From: Bacteroidota bacterium | GTDB taxonomy: Bacteria; Bacteroidota; Bacteroidia; Chitinophagales; Saprospiraceae | Direction: 5' to 3' | Length of the DNA: 50,939 nt | Assembly (NCBI GenBank): GCA_003045895.1 | Contig: PZPC01000037.1 | Coordinates: forward strand, 1-50,939 | Shown: positions 36,327 to 44,317 of the stretch, piece by piece | Position numbering within the stretch: the stretch's first letter is position 1 | How the letters are laid out: every line of letters starts with the position of its first letter | Notes under the pieces: generated by a model | Databases searched by the model: none | The model's input: the letters and a program-made list of their open reading frames with translations, nothing else | Told to the model about the DNA's origin: nothing | Position numbers and translations under genes: made by a program

Positions 36327-38390
36327 ATGCGACTTAGTCCCCCAACTGGACAAATTCAATTGCTGATCAGCGTACTACTCGTTGGCCTGACGGCCGCTGG
36401 CCTGGGGTGGCTGGCGCAAGACTGGTGGCCAGCCTTTTGCTGGGTGTCGGGCCAGGGACTGACAAGTTGGTCTTTGGCAAATTTATACCCGCAGCGGGCG
36501 GCTAATCGTTCCTGGCCGGTGGTGTGGCATGCCTTGTTAGGAGCAGCAGGCTTCGTGTTGCTGCTCCTGCTGTTGCAACACACCACCAGCGCGGATCTGG
36601 GCTGGCGCGGATTTTTGCACTTGTCGGATTTGCCGGCCCGGGCCTGGGTCAATTTGCTGGCGCTCCTCGCACCGGCACTGGGCTGCTGGTTGTTGGGGGT
36701 CTGGCAAATACAAGAGCTACACGAGCGGATGCCCGACCGCGGGCGGCGCTCCCTCCTACTCGGCGGCACGGCCCTGGGAGTCGGCGCGCTGGCGTGGGGC
36801 ATCGGTGCCGGTGCCGACTACCTGCCGTTGGCGCTCAGCCTGGCGGTCTTCCTGTTCAGTATTGACATTTACCTGGACAGCAACCGCACCAGCATGACCT
36901 GGTTGTTGCTGTGGCTGCTTCTGGCCAGTTCGTTTGTAGGCGTTTATCCGTTCCAGCAAAGCCTGCGCATCGACCAGCAGGCCCAACAGGACATTGCCCT
37001 GGACATTGTCCGCCAGGGAGTTCCCGACACCATCCGGCAGTACCACCTGGCTTTCCAGTGGGACACCTTATCGCCCGCCACGGCCCGGGAGCGGTTGCGC
37101 TCCGTGGAGCTGGACCTTCCTGCTGGTGTTGGTCGGCAACGCGTCAGCGACGGCCGCACCGACTGGGTCTACCACCGGGCCGATGAGCAGGGCTTTGTGG
37201 TCGTTGGTCGCCCTTCCGGCGGCTACCGCCCCCTGCTGGCCCTTATTTCTCTTTTCTTTCTAACGGGCCTGGTCTACGTTTTTGTGCTGCGGGCGCTTTG
37301 CTGGGTGCTGGGCTACCCCTACCAGCGGTGGCTGCTGCCCCTGTTTGGGCCCAGCTCCTTGCGGATCCGTATCCAGGCGGCGTTTTTTGCGCTCATCCTG
37401 GTGGCTTTCCTGCTGGTGGGTTGGTTTACCGTCAGTTTCTTTAAGGATCAGCCGCAGTTGCTGAATACCTGGCTGGAGCAGTTGCTCAGCCTCTACGTCT
37501 TCCTGTTGGTCATTGCCGGGGCTCTGGGGATCTTGCTCGCCAACAGCATCACCGAGCCCATTGTCCGCATCGGGCAGAAACTGGGCACCACCCGCCTGCA
37601 AGACAACCAGCCCCTGACCTGGCCGCGCGACGACGAAATCGGGCGCCTCGTCAGGAACTACAACCAGATGATCCTCGACCTCGACGCCAGCGCCGCCAAA
37701 CTGGCCGCCAACGAGCGCGAAAGCGCCTGGCGCGAAATGGCCAAGCAGGTGGCCCACGAGATCACGAACCCGCTGACCCCCATGAAACTGCAATTGCAGC
37801 AGTTGCTCCGCCTGGAAAAAGAAGACCCCGCACGGGCTCTCAGCTGGAGCAGCAAGGTCGCCAAAAGCATGATCGAACAGATTGACGGCCTGGCCCTGAT
37901 TGCTACGGAATTCAGCCACTTCGCCCGCTTGCCCCAGGCGCAGGCCACCACCTTCGATGGGTTCGACCTCGTGCGGTCGGCCTACGAACTGCACCGCTCG
38001 GCGAACAACGGCCTGCGTTTCGAGTTGTCCCTCCAGGGCACCACCGGCCCCGTATTCGCCGACCGCGACCAGCTGGTGCGCGTCTTCAACAACCTCCTCC
38101 GCAACGCCATGCAAGCCCTCGACGGCCAGCCTGACGGGCAGATCAACCTGGCGGCCGAGGCCACCCCTACCCAGGTCATCCTCACGGTGCGAGACAATGG
38201 CCCCGGCATCGCGCCCGAAGTACGGGGCCGCATCTTCCAGCCCAACTTCACCACCAAATCGACGGGCATGGGCCTGGGCCTGGCCATGTGCAAGAACATT
38301 GTGGAACAAGCGGGCGGCACCATCGATTTTACGACTGAAGCGGGTGTGGGGACGGCTTTTCGGGTGGTGTTGGCGGTGGCGGTGGGGTGA
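36327..38390 (+). CDS. NtrY-like transmembrane sensor histidine kinase
   Basis: 687 aa from the ATG at 36327; the frame is open upstream but runs into the IS end. About six hydrophobic helices in residues 1-200, an extracytoplasmic loop, another helix pair near residues 310-430, a HAMP-like linker (SITEPIVRIGQKLGTTRL), then HisKA with phospho-acceptor H477 in AKQVAHEITNPLTPMKLQLQ. The HATPase domain has NNLLRNAMQAL, DNGPGIAPEV and GLGLAMCKNIVEQAGG. The E-(I/M)-x-NPLTP box is typical of NtrY/AtoS-like kinases that work with NtrC-type regulators. No partner is adjacent. The IS256 copy ends only 21 bases before the start codon. Confidence 0.9.
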   Translation: MRLSPPTGQIQLLISVLLVGLTAAGLGWLAQDWWPAFCWVSGQGLTSWSLANLYPQRAANRSWPVVWHALLGAAGFVLLLLLLQHTTSADLGWRGFLHLSDLPARAWVNLLALLAPALGCWLLGVWQIQELHERMPDRGRRSLLLGGTALGVGALAWGIGAGADYLPLALSLAVFLFSIDIYLDSNRTSMTWLLLWLLLASSFVGVYPFQQSLRIDQQAQQDIALDIVRQGVPDTIRQYHLAFQWDTLSPATARERLRSVELDLPAGVGRQRVSDGRTDWVYHRADEQGFVVVGRPSGGYRPLLALISLFFLTGLVYVFVLRALCWVLGYPYQRWLLPLFGPSSLRIRIQAAFFALILVAFLLVGWFTVSFFKDQPQLLNTWLEQLLSLYVFLLVIAGALGILLANSITEPIVRIGQKLGTTRLQDNQPLTWPRDDEIGRLVRNYNQMILDLDASAAKLAANERESAWREMAKQVAHEITNPLTPMKLQLQQLLRLEKEDPARALSWSSKVAKSMIEQIDGLALIATEFSHFARLPQAQATTFDGFDLVRSAYELHRSANNGLRFELSLQGTTGPVFADRDQLVRVFNNLLRNAMQALDGQPDGQINLAAEATPTQVILTVRDNGPGIAPEVRGRIFQPNFTTKSTGMGLGLAMCKNIVEQAGGTIDFTTEAGVGTAFRVVLAVAVG

Positions 38391-38527
38391 GGGGGTGCTC
38401 CCGCCGCCACCACCGCTAGTACCGCCGCCACCAATAGAAAAACCAGCAGGATTACTTTACTTCACTCTACTCGAACAGACGTTGGCTGTGCTAAAGGCAT
38501 GCCTATGGCTAAAGTCAAGTTAAGTAG

Positions 38528-38737
38528 CTACACTTGTTTTTTTTGCCTGTTAACAAAAAACGGAACAACAAAAACCGTGTTTACAGAAATAATTAAAGCT
38601 AAAACTATCATGTCCAAAAGGTCGCCGTCGAGGGTAGTTGACGAACCCATTAAAGTCTTAATTAGATAAATCAAGCCAAAACTTGCTAGGAAAAAAAGCA
38701 AGAAAATTGAGGTTTTTTTTACAAATTCATTTTTCAT
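38528..38737 (-). CDS. Small two-helix membrane protein, unknown
   Basis: 69 aa: a basic N-terminus (MKNEFVKKTS), two hydrophobic helices (IFLLFFLASFGLIYLI and MIVLALIISVNTVFVVPFF) and a basic tail (NRQKKQV). The composition is strongly AT-rich compared with the kinase gene upstream. I do not recognise a family. Neighbouring small genes have the same orientation and composition, so it belongs to the AT-rich island. Small membrane proteins of this shape can be immunity proteins or holin-like, but nothing proves that here. Confidence 0.5.
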   Translation of the reverse strand: MKNEFVKKTSIFLLFFLASFGLIYLIKTLMGSSTTLDGDLLDMIVLALIISVNTVFVVPFFVNRQKKQV

Positions 38738-38812
38738 AACGATGGTTTTAAAATGAGAATAATTTTACTAGATGGTTTGTTTTTTGAAACCTCAAATAGG
38801 TATTCAGAATAT

Positions 38813-38855
38813 CAGCAGTTCTCACTTTGGCTTTTAAGCAAAGTGGGAACTGCTG
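38813..38855 (-). terminator. 17-bp hairpin between island genes
   Basis: CAGCAGTTCTCACTTTG (38813-38829) pairs with CAAAGTGGGAACTGCTG (38839-38855) with one G-T pair; loop of nine bases. It lies 60 bases past the end of the leftward 199-codon gene. No T-run follows on the minus strand, so termination is plausible rather than certain. Confidence 0.5.
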
Positions 38856-38916
38856 TCAGAGAATCATGCTTTAATTAAATGTAGCCATGACACACAATGT
38901 TTAGCTTTACTCTGAT

Positions 38917-39516
38917 TTATTCGCAACCACATCTCAATGCAGCATAAGCTGAGGCACTAGCTGCAGACCACCCTATTGCCACTCCAATTCCAATATTTGT
39001 ACCAGGAACAGCTAGCCCAAATCCCCATCCAAGGAAAAGACTTGCTGCCGCTGCTCCATCAGCCTCTATAATAGCTCTTCTACATTCTGCACATTTCAAT
39101 TCTGAGTCACCTATTTTTTCTAGTAATAAGCTATAGAAACCTAGTCCTCCGTCAGATTCATCAAGCCACATTTTTGCAGATTTTTTTGAAACTTCAGCAA
39201 ACAACTGAATAGCAGTCCTTTCCTGATAGTCAGGAATGACTGAAGCATTGTTTTTAATTGTGTTTAATTGCTGCTCTAGGTCAAAATAATCGGTAAATTG
39301 ATTGATGGCAGATGCTATTGCTTGATAATTAGCAATAGCTAAGTCTGAATATAGTTGTAGACTTAGGTCGACATCAAGTTCAATTGGAATCAAGTTAGCT
39401 CGTTCTTGACTTAAATTAGCATTCTCTCTGATAATATTTATGAATTCTTGTGTTTTGAACTTCCCTGGGGCAGGAGAATAATTGATAATTGCGTTTGTAA
39501 GGTAGGCGTTTTTCAT
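38917..39516 (-). CDS. Unknown 199-aa protein with Gly/Ala-rich, cysteine-bounded C-terminus
   Basis: I do not recognise the family. Residues 1-140 are polar and mostly helical, with no signal peptide. Residues 142-198 are different: CAEC at 142-145, then a hydrophobic Gly/Ala-rich stretch (GAAAASLFLGWGFGLAVPG, then IGIGVAIGWSAASASAYAAL), then CGCE at the end. The pattern of a soluble leader followed by a small glycine-rich membrane-active-looking hairpin flanked by cysteine pairs resembles class II bacteriocins or halocin-type peptide toxins, by shape only. AT-rich codon use marks it as foreign. A HTH gene and three decamer repeats lie just upstream. Confidence 0.6.
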   Translation of the reverse strand: MKNAYLTNAIINYSPAPGKFKTQEFINIIRENANLSQERANLIPIELDVDLSLQLYSDLAIANYQAIASAINQFTDYFDLEQQLNTIKNNASVIPDYQERTAIQLFAEVSKKSAKMWLDESDGGLGFYSLLLEKIGDSELKCAECRRAIIEADGAAAASLFLGWGFGLAVPGTNIGIGVAIGWSAASASAYAALRCGCE

Positions 39517-39640
39517 AAAAATTATTTTTGGATTAAAAAAATAAAAGCCCCGACCCCGACTTAAAAAAGCCGTTCTCGAAACTGCTTAATTATGGAACTT
39601 TTTTGTATAGTAAAGCTACATGGTTAATATTTCCTTAAAC

Positions 39641-39670
39641 GTTTCAAAATGTTTCAAAATGTTTAAAAAT
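39641..39670. repeat. Three tandem decamers GTTTCAAAAT
   Basis: GTTTCAAAAT at 39641-39650 and 39651-39660, then GTTTAAAAAT at 39661-39670; the last overlaps the stop codon of the HTH gene. With a period close to one helical turn this looks like a protein-binding array between the HTH gene and the 199-codon gene. Confidence 0.55.
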
Positions 39671-39875
39671 ACTCCAAATTCCCTTTTAAGTATTCATAAA
39701 TTCGAATTTGATCAGGTGGATAGATCAATCCAGAAGGTAATGCCACATTTTGTGTTTTTAGTTTCCGCCAAAGCGTAGTGGTTGAAACCCCTAATTCGCC
39801 AGCAATTTCTTTGCGTGTTTTAGCTTTGCCGTCTAACAGAAAAGCAATAGTTTTTTTATTTTCATTTTTTTTCAT
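39663..39875 (-). CDS. Small helix-turn-helix DNA-binding protein
   Basis: 70 aa. Residues about 18-40 (AKTRKEIAGELGVSTTTLWRKLK) are a clear helix-turn-helix of the Fis/resolvase C-terminal or transposase N-terminal type. The basic N-terminus is MKKNENKKT. Residues 45-70 (LPSGLIYPPDQIRIYEYLKG) add a short helix. It may regulate itself or the 199-codon gene, 150 bases further left, through the decamer repeats between them. Small size and AT-rich sequence agree with a plasmid, phage or island origin. Confidence 0.65.
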   Translation of the reverse strand: MKKNENKKTIAFLLDGKAKTRKEIAGELGVSTTTLWRKLKTQNVALPSGLIYPPDQIRIYEYLKGNLEYF

Positions 39876-40321
39876 AAAAGAGTGTTTTAATAATAATTAT
39901 CCTTAATGAATTAATTTGACTAAAGTATTGTGCTGAATACCTACATTCTCTTTAGGATTGCTTCATTGAGTACGGATAATGGCCGTGCCGCCATAAAGTG
40001 ACCCAAACCATCCAGCCGAAATAGCAATCTAGCCCACCTCATGAGGAAGCAGAAGCGGTACAGTCTGAAATAGTGTGATAGTGGACACCATCGGAGCGTC
40101 CAATTGAACCAGTAAGCGCGTATTATTATCAATTGGGTAAACCCTCCTCTTTACTTGTCACTGCTGTTTTTCTGAGCGCTGATTTAAATTAAAGCCGATG
40201 CAGCAAAAAGGAATTGTTGTTCATGTTCGCAATTTGAAAAAAAAAAAAACGAACTTCCAAAATATTTATATGTATAATTTTAAATTTTAACCGTTCCAGG
40301 TGATTTTACTGTGTTTTACCC
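39876..40321. other. AT-rich spacer, no gene supported
   Basis: About 445 bases. A 63-codon leftward open frame (39941-40132) is full of Trp, Arg, Phe and Cys, unlike a real soluble protein, and I leave it out. The middle part (39960-40130) is richer in GC than its surroundings and may be a fragment of an inserted or decayed sequence. From 40200 to 40300 it is nearly pure A/T. Confidence 0.5.
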
Positions 40322-40360
40322 AAAAAACGGTTCCGTGTCCACCGAGGAACACGGAACCGT
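40322..40360 (-). terminator. Terminator of the large T9SS cargo gene
   Basis: ACGGTTCCGTGT (40327-40338) pairs perfectly with ACACGGAACCGT (40349-40360). Read leftwards, the stem is followed by a run of six T and TTGGG. It lies about 80 bases past the stop of the cargo gene. Confidence 0.85.
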
Positions 40361-40437
40361 AAGCTCTTCCTCAGCAGTAGCAATAAACCCCACCACTCAG
40401 GAGCAGCATAGTCTGCGCAACTTCACAGCCTACCAGC

Positions 40438-43400
40438 CTACTGTTTCACCACCCGCAGCAAGCCGTGCAGGCGGCTATCCAGGAAGCGGATAAAGTATAC
40501 CCCGTTGGGGTAGGCGTACAGGGAGAGGGTGCCGGTGTAGCGGCTGTCGTACTGGGTCAGTTGGGCCTGGTAGAGGCGGCGGCCAGCGGCGTCGTATACC
40601 TCCAGGGGCAGGAAGACGGTGGTGGCTACCAGCCCGGGCACATCCAGCTGGAAGACCCCGTCGGTTGGGTTGGGATAGATCCGTACGTCGGAGCCTACCA
40701 CGAAGGTCTCCCTGGTGCCGGTATTCACGTCGATGGTAATCACCTGGGTTTGGCTGCAGCCGTTGGCGTCCATCACCTGCACCTGGTATTCGCCGTTGGC
40801 CAGGTTGTTGAAGCGCGGATTGGCCGTTGCGTTGCCGCCGTTGATGCTGTAGGTGTACGGCGGCGCGCCGTTGCTGGCGTCAATGTCGATGAAGCCATCG
40901 CGGGCGCCGGTATTGGATTCGTTGTTCACCGTGGCGGTAAAGCCCAGGGTACAGGCCGTCAGGAGGAGGGGTGCTTCGTAATAGCAATCGGCAGCGCCCT
41001 GCACCACAATCGAAAACTTGCCCGCCGTCAGCGCCGTGAACATGGCCGACTCCTGGAAAGTCAGCCCGCCGTCGATGCTGTACTGGTAGGGGCCGACACC
41101 GTTGGCCGTGACCAGCAGAATGGCGCCGTCGCCGGCATCGGGGGCACTCTCGGGCGACACCTCGGCCTCCACGTCCAGCATACAGGTGAAGGTGGCGCAG
41201 AAGTCGTTGGTTTCCAGGTCGGCGAAGTTGCCGTCGCTGTTCAACAGGGGCAGTCCTTCGGCATCGGTGATGCTGTAGTTGCCGGGCCCGTACGCGCAGC
41301 AGATACCATCGCCGTAAGCGTCAAACATCGTAAAAGTATAGCAGGCTTCCGGGTCGAGGCACCATTCTTCGACGTAAAGGGTACGGTCGGCGCCGTAAGG
41401 GCCACCGGCATACAGTTGCTCACCGTTGGCATCGGTGAGTTCCCAGGTGGTTTCCTCGGGATAGTCGTCGGTGAGCAGGTTGAAGAAGCTGGCCACCCCA
41501 TTGGTGAGCACCTCGATGTCGCGGGAGAAGGTATCGTTACCGGGGCGCTGGTCGCTGTTGCCATTGGGTAGCGTGGCGCTGGCACTGATGGTGTTGGTGC
41601 CATTTTCGGCCGCTGCCACCCCCGCCGTCAGGGTGACGGCAGCGCCGCTCGCCAGCACCCCCGTCCAGGTGATCGGTTCCTGGGGCTGCCCGTTCAGGCT
41701 CCAGGCTACGGTGACGGTATTCAGGGTGTCGGTACCCAGGTTGGTGAGCACCAGCCCCAGCTCGAAGGCGGCGCCGCACACGGTATTGCCGTCCGTCAGG
41801 ATGGCCGAAATACCGGCGTCGATCCGCGGCAGCTGGCTCACCACCAGGCGCAGGGTATCGTTGCGGAGTTGGTCGTCGCCGTCGGTAGCGACAAACAAGG
41901 TGAAGGGGTAATCCGCTACGGCCGCCAGGTCGATGGTACCGCTGAACGTATGCAGGTACGTACTGTCGGGCAGCAACTGCTGCGTCACTTCCTCACTGAC
42001 CGGCGGGCCGTCCAGGAAGCGGTAGCCTACCCGAAAGCTGGTCAGGGTGTCCAGTCCCTGGTTTTTGACGCTGAGCCTGACGATTTCGGCGGCCGTCAGG
42101 TCATTCGACGTGCGCGGGCTGACCAGCGCCAGCGGAGCCAGGTCGGTGGTGTCTTTGCGCAGGTCGAAGGCGATGACCCTGGTGCGCACGTCGTTGGGGC
42201 CCGCGTATTCGGTGGTGTACCAGAAGGTGCGGTCGTTGACCGGATCCACCGACATGTGGGCGTAGTCGCCAAAGCGGCCACCGGAAGAGATGGTGCTGCC
42301 GCCCTCGACGGCCACGTATTCCGCCACCGTCATCAGCCCGAGTGGGTCACCTACCCGGCGCCCGGTGAAGCGAACGCCCACGTAGGTGTCGGCGCTGCTC
42401 ACGTTGTAGGCCAGGCCGATGTTGCCGAGGGCATCCATGGCAATACCGCCCATGAAACGGTGCAGCCCATCATCGGGGGCAAAGGTACCTTCCTGGTAGA
42501 CGGCCCAGTCTTCGCCGGGACTGCGCCGCAGCTCTACCCAGCGGATGCCCGACAGCTCGTTGCCGTCTACGTCGGTCATAAAGTTTAAGACGATACTTTC
42601 GTGGGTGACGAAGTTGCGGTAGATCACCTGGTTCATGATGACCTCGGGAATACCGTCCAGGCCACCACCACCAAGCTGGGGAATGCAGGCGAAACCGGAA
42701 CCAGCGGCGGCACAGGCGTAAGCGTCGTAGGGTGCCGTGAAGACGGTCGTGCGGGTGACGGTCGTACTATCGGGGTCCGCCCAGTTCAGATCGAAGCTGA
42801 AGACCTCGATGGCATCGGCGTCGGTGTTGCCCCAGGAAGAATCGTTGAGGGTGACGACGAGCGGATTGGCAGCCGGCCGCTCCAGGCCCGTCCAATCGAC
42901 CGGGGTAGCGACGAAGAAACCCGCCTCGGTATTGGTGTTGCCGGGAACTTGCAGGCGCTGGATGGGCACCATGGCCGCGCCACCGAGCAGGGCTGCCCGG
43001 TTGATGAAATAACATTCCAGCTGTCCGGCACCGCCTTCGTTGGTGGTGACGGTGTAGGAGTCGCCCCAGATGCCGTACTTCGGGTAATCGGGGAAGCTGG
43101 GGGTCGCAAAGCTGTAGGCGTCCCAGGCGCCGAGGGGATCGCTGCTTTGCGATACGGCCACCAACAGGCGGTTTCCATTGGGGAACTCCGTGACCAGCCA
43201 GCGGTCGGCTTCCTGGTCGTAGAGCACGATGGGGTCGCCGGCCGAGCTGAAGTTGATGGTACTCCAGAGCGTGTTGGCGGCGAAGGAATGGAGGAGGTTG
43301 CCCATCTTGTCGAACACGCCGAGCGTAGTGGCATTGACGGCCTGCAGGTAATTGTCCCGCCCAATATCGCCGGTAGGGTCATTGGGGGAAGAGCCCCCCA

Positions 43401-43755
43401 AAAGGCCGTCGGTATTCACGAGGGGCTCCACTTCCGTCGTGCCGTCGGGCGGCATGGTGAATTGGCGCAGGGGATCGGCCTGCTGGCGCTGGCGGTCGGG
43501 GAAGACGATGGTCTGCCAGCCCCGGCCGATGAAATTTTCGGGTACCGCGACCGGCTTCTTCCCCTGGCGGCGCCGTTCGGGGTCGGTAGGCGGTACGGGA
43601 ATGAGCGTCCGGACGGGCGGAATACTGCCCAGGTACTCGGCGTAGGTCAGTTGTGCTTGGGCGGGTACTTGCCGGGAGGTGGAGGTGGTTTGGGACCAGC
43701 CGGTAGCCGTCCAGAGTAAGCCTACCAGGAGTAGGAGCAGTTGGAATTTGCGCAT
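40438..43755 (-). CDS. Large T9SS-secreted multidomain surface protein
   Basis: 1105 aa from the ATG at 43755, which gives the signal MRKFQLLLLLVGLLWTATGW; a longer frame starts 15 codons earlier in non-signal sequence. Residues about 90-560 look like a beta-propeller-type region (NDPTGDIGRDNYLQAVN, DQEADRWLVTEFP, RFGDYAHMSVDPVNDRTFW). Two CARDB-like Ig domains follow (VSPRTSNDLTAAEIVRLSVK; AGISAILTDGNTVCG), then a Cys-rich beta-sandwich (CYTFTMFDAYGDGICCAYG), two SprB-like repeats (GPYQYSIDGGLTF; PPYTYSINGG) and a type A sorting domain (IYPNPTDGVFQLDV ... LLRVVKQ). It is displayed on or released from the surface, role unknown. Confidence 0.88.
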   Translation of the reverse strand: MRKFQLLLLLVGLLWTATGWSQTTSTSRQVPAQAQLTYAEYLGSIPPVRTLIPVPPTDPERRRQGKKPVAVPENFIGRGWQTIVFPDRQRQQADPLRQFTMPPDGTTEVEPLVNTDGLLGGSSPNDPTGDIGRDNYLQAVNATTLGVFDKMGNLLHSFAANTLWSTINFSSAGDPIVLYDQEADRWLVTEFPNGNRLLVAVSQSSDPLGAWDAYSFATPSFPDYPKYGIWGDSYTVTTNEGGAGQLECYFINRAALLGGAAMVPIQRLQVPGNTNTEAGFFVATPVDWTGLERPAANPLVVTLNDSSWGNTDADAIEVFSFDLNWADPDSTTVTRTTVFTAPYDAYACAAAGSGFACIPQLGGGGLDGIPEVIMNQVIYRNFVTHESIVLNFMTDVDGNELSGIRWVELRRSPGEDWAVYQEGTFAPDDGLHRFMGGIAMDALGNIGLAYNVSSADTYVGVRFTGRRVGDPLGLMTVAEYVAVEGGSTISSGGRFGDYAHMSVDPVNDRTFWYTTEYAGPNDVRTRVIAFDLRKDTTDLAPLALVSPRTSNDLTAAEIVRLSVKNQGLDTLTSFRVGYRFLDGPPVSEEVTQQLLPDSTYLHTFSGTIDLAAVADYPFTLFVATDGDDQLRNDTLRLVVSQLPRIDAGISAILTDGNTVCGAAFELGLVLTNLGTDTLNTVTVAWSLNGQPQEPITWTGVLASGAAVTLTAGVAAAENGTNTISASATLPNGNSDQRPGNDTFSRDIEVLTNGVASFFNLLTDDYPEETTWELTDANGEQLYAGGPYGADRTLYVEEWCLDPEACYTFTMFDAYGDGICCAYGPGNYSITDAEGLPLLNSDGNFADLETNDFCATFTCMLDVEAEVSPESAPDAGDGAILLVTANGVGPYQYSIDGGLTFQESAMFTALTAGKFSIVVQGAADCYYEAPLLLTACTLGFTATVNNESNTGARDGFIDIDASNGAPPYTYSINGGNATANPRFNNLANGEYQVQVMDANGCSQTQVITIDVNTGTRETFVVGSDVRIYPNPTDGVFQLDVPGLVATTVFLPLEVYDAAGRRLYQAQLTQYDSRYTGTLSLYAYPNGVYFIRFLDSRLHGLLRVVKQ

Positions 43756-44234
43756 GTGTGTGTGGTGAATAGTCGATGATAATTGAACGTTCTCAGTCAC
43801 GAAACTAGCGGAAATAGTTTGTTCGGTGAAACAGATGACTGGTTTTGTCTTTGGGGTGCCGAAAAGGTGGGGTGCTTGGGGTCTTCGTGCTTCAGCGCGA
43901 AGAAAAAATTGTCGTTGGCTCCAGCCTACGATAATCGGGATGGGTAGGCGGCCGAAGCCGCCGTCCCCCCCACACCACCAATGCTTTCCGACCCCAGCGG
44001 GGTCGCATCAGCCTTTTTATGATTCTCTGACATTTTTTGTGTTGGAGGTCAATCGAAAGTAACCACGAAGTAGCACCGAAGGTAAAATGACGCTCCTTAC
44101 CAGTCGCTTTTCATCTTTACTTTCGATTGACCACAAAAAATGTCAGAGAAGGCTTTTTATTTCGATTCTTTGGCAAGAGAAGTGACCATTTAGATTTAAA
44201 GGGTTCTTGCGGCGCCAGCCAGTTGTTCCCCTGG
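43756..44234. other. Spacer with hairpin and repeat, no gene supported
   Basis: Besides the leader of the T9SS cargo gene it holds a short palindrome CGACCCCAGCGGGGTCG (43989-44005) followed by CATCAGCCTTTTTA, which may be a rightward terminator, and the complete hairpin repeat at 44027-44146. A 78-codon open frame across 43826-44062 is Pro/Arg/Ser-rich and runs into the repeat, so I do not call it a gene. Confidence 0.55.
44027..44146. repeat. Dispersed hairpin repeat, copy 2 (most complete)
   Basis: Outer arms CTGACATTTTTTGTG (44027-44041) and CACAAAAAATGTCAG (44132-44146) are exact complements. Inner arms GGTCAATCGAAAGTAA (44047-44062) and TTACTTTCGATTGACC (44117-44132) are exact as well. 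The centre carries ATGACGCTCCTTACCAGTCG. Total 120 bases: a compact, nearly fully palindromic unit that could fold into a cruciform or be a miniature mobile element. Confidence 0.75.
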
Positions 44235-44277
44235 GCAGACCTCCGAGGTAGGCTGTTGAAAATTATAAAATAAAAAT

Positions 44278-44317
44278 CCCGCATTTTTGAGGTGACTAAA
44301 CCAAAAAAAAATGCGGG
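44278..44317 (+). promoter_or_regulatory. Hairpin that buries the transposase start codon
   Basis: CCCGCATTTTT (44278-44288) pairs perfectly with AAAAATGCGGG (44307-44317), and the ATG at 44311-44313 lies inside the right arm. A transcript entering from outside would fold so that the start is hidden, while one beginning after 44288 would leave it free. Comparable devices are known in IS10, IS50 and IS200. Confidence 0.6.

Noticed and set aside
39941-40132. 63-codon leftward open frame
   Set aside because: Composition dominated by Trp, Arg, Phe and Cys and no domain; not a credible protein.
40465-43719. Rightward open frames of 368 and 372 codons over the T9SS cargo gene
   Set aside because: Gly/Val-rich mirror translations without domains. 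The minus strand has a signal peptide and a sorting domain.
43826-44062. 78-codon open frame before the hairpin repeat
   Set aside because: It runs into the palindromic repeat and is Pro/Arg-rich; no family resemblance.
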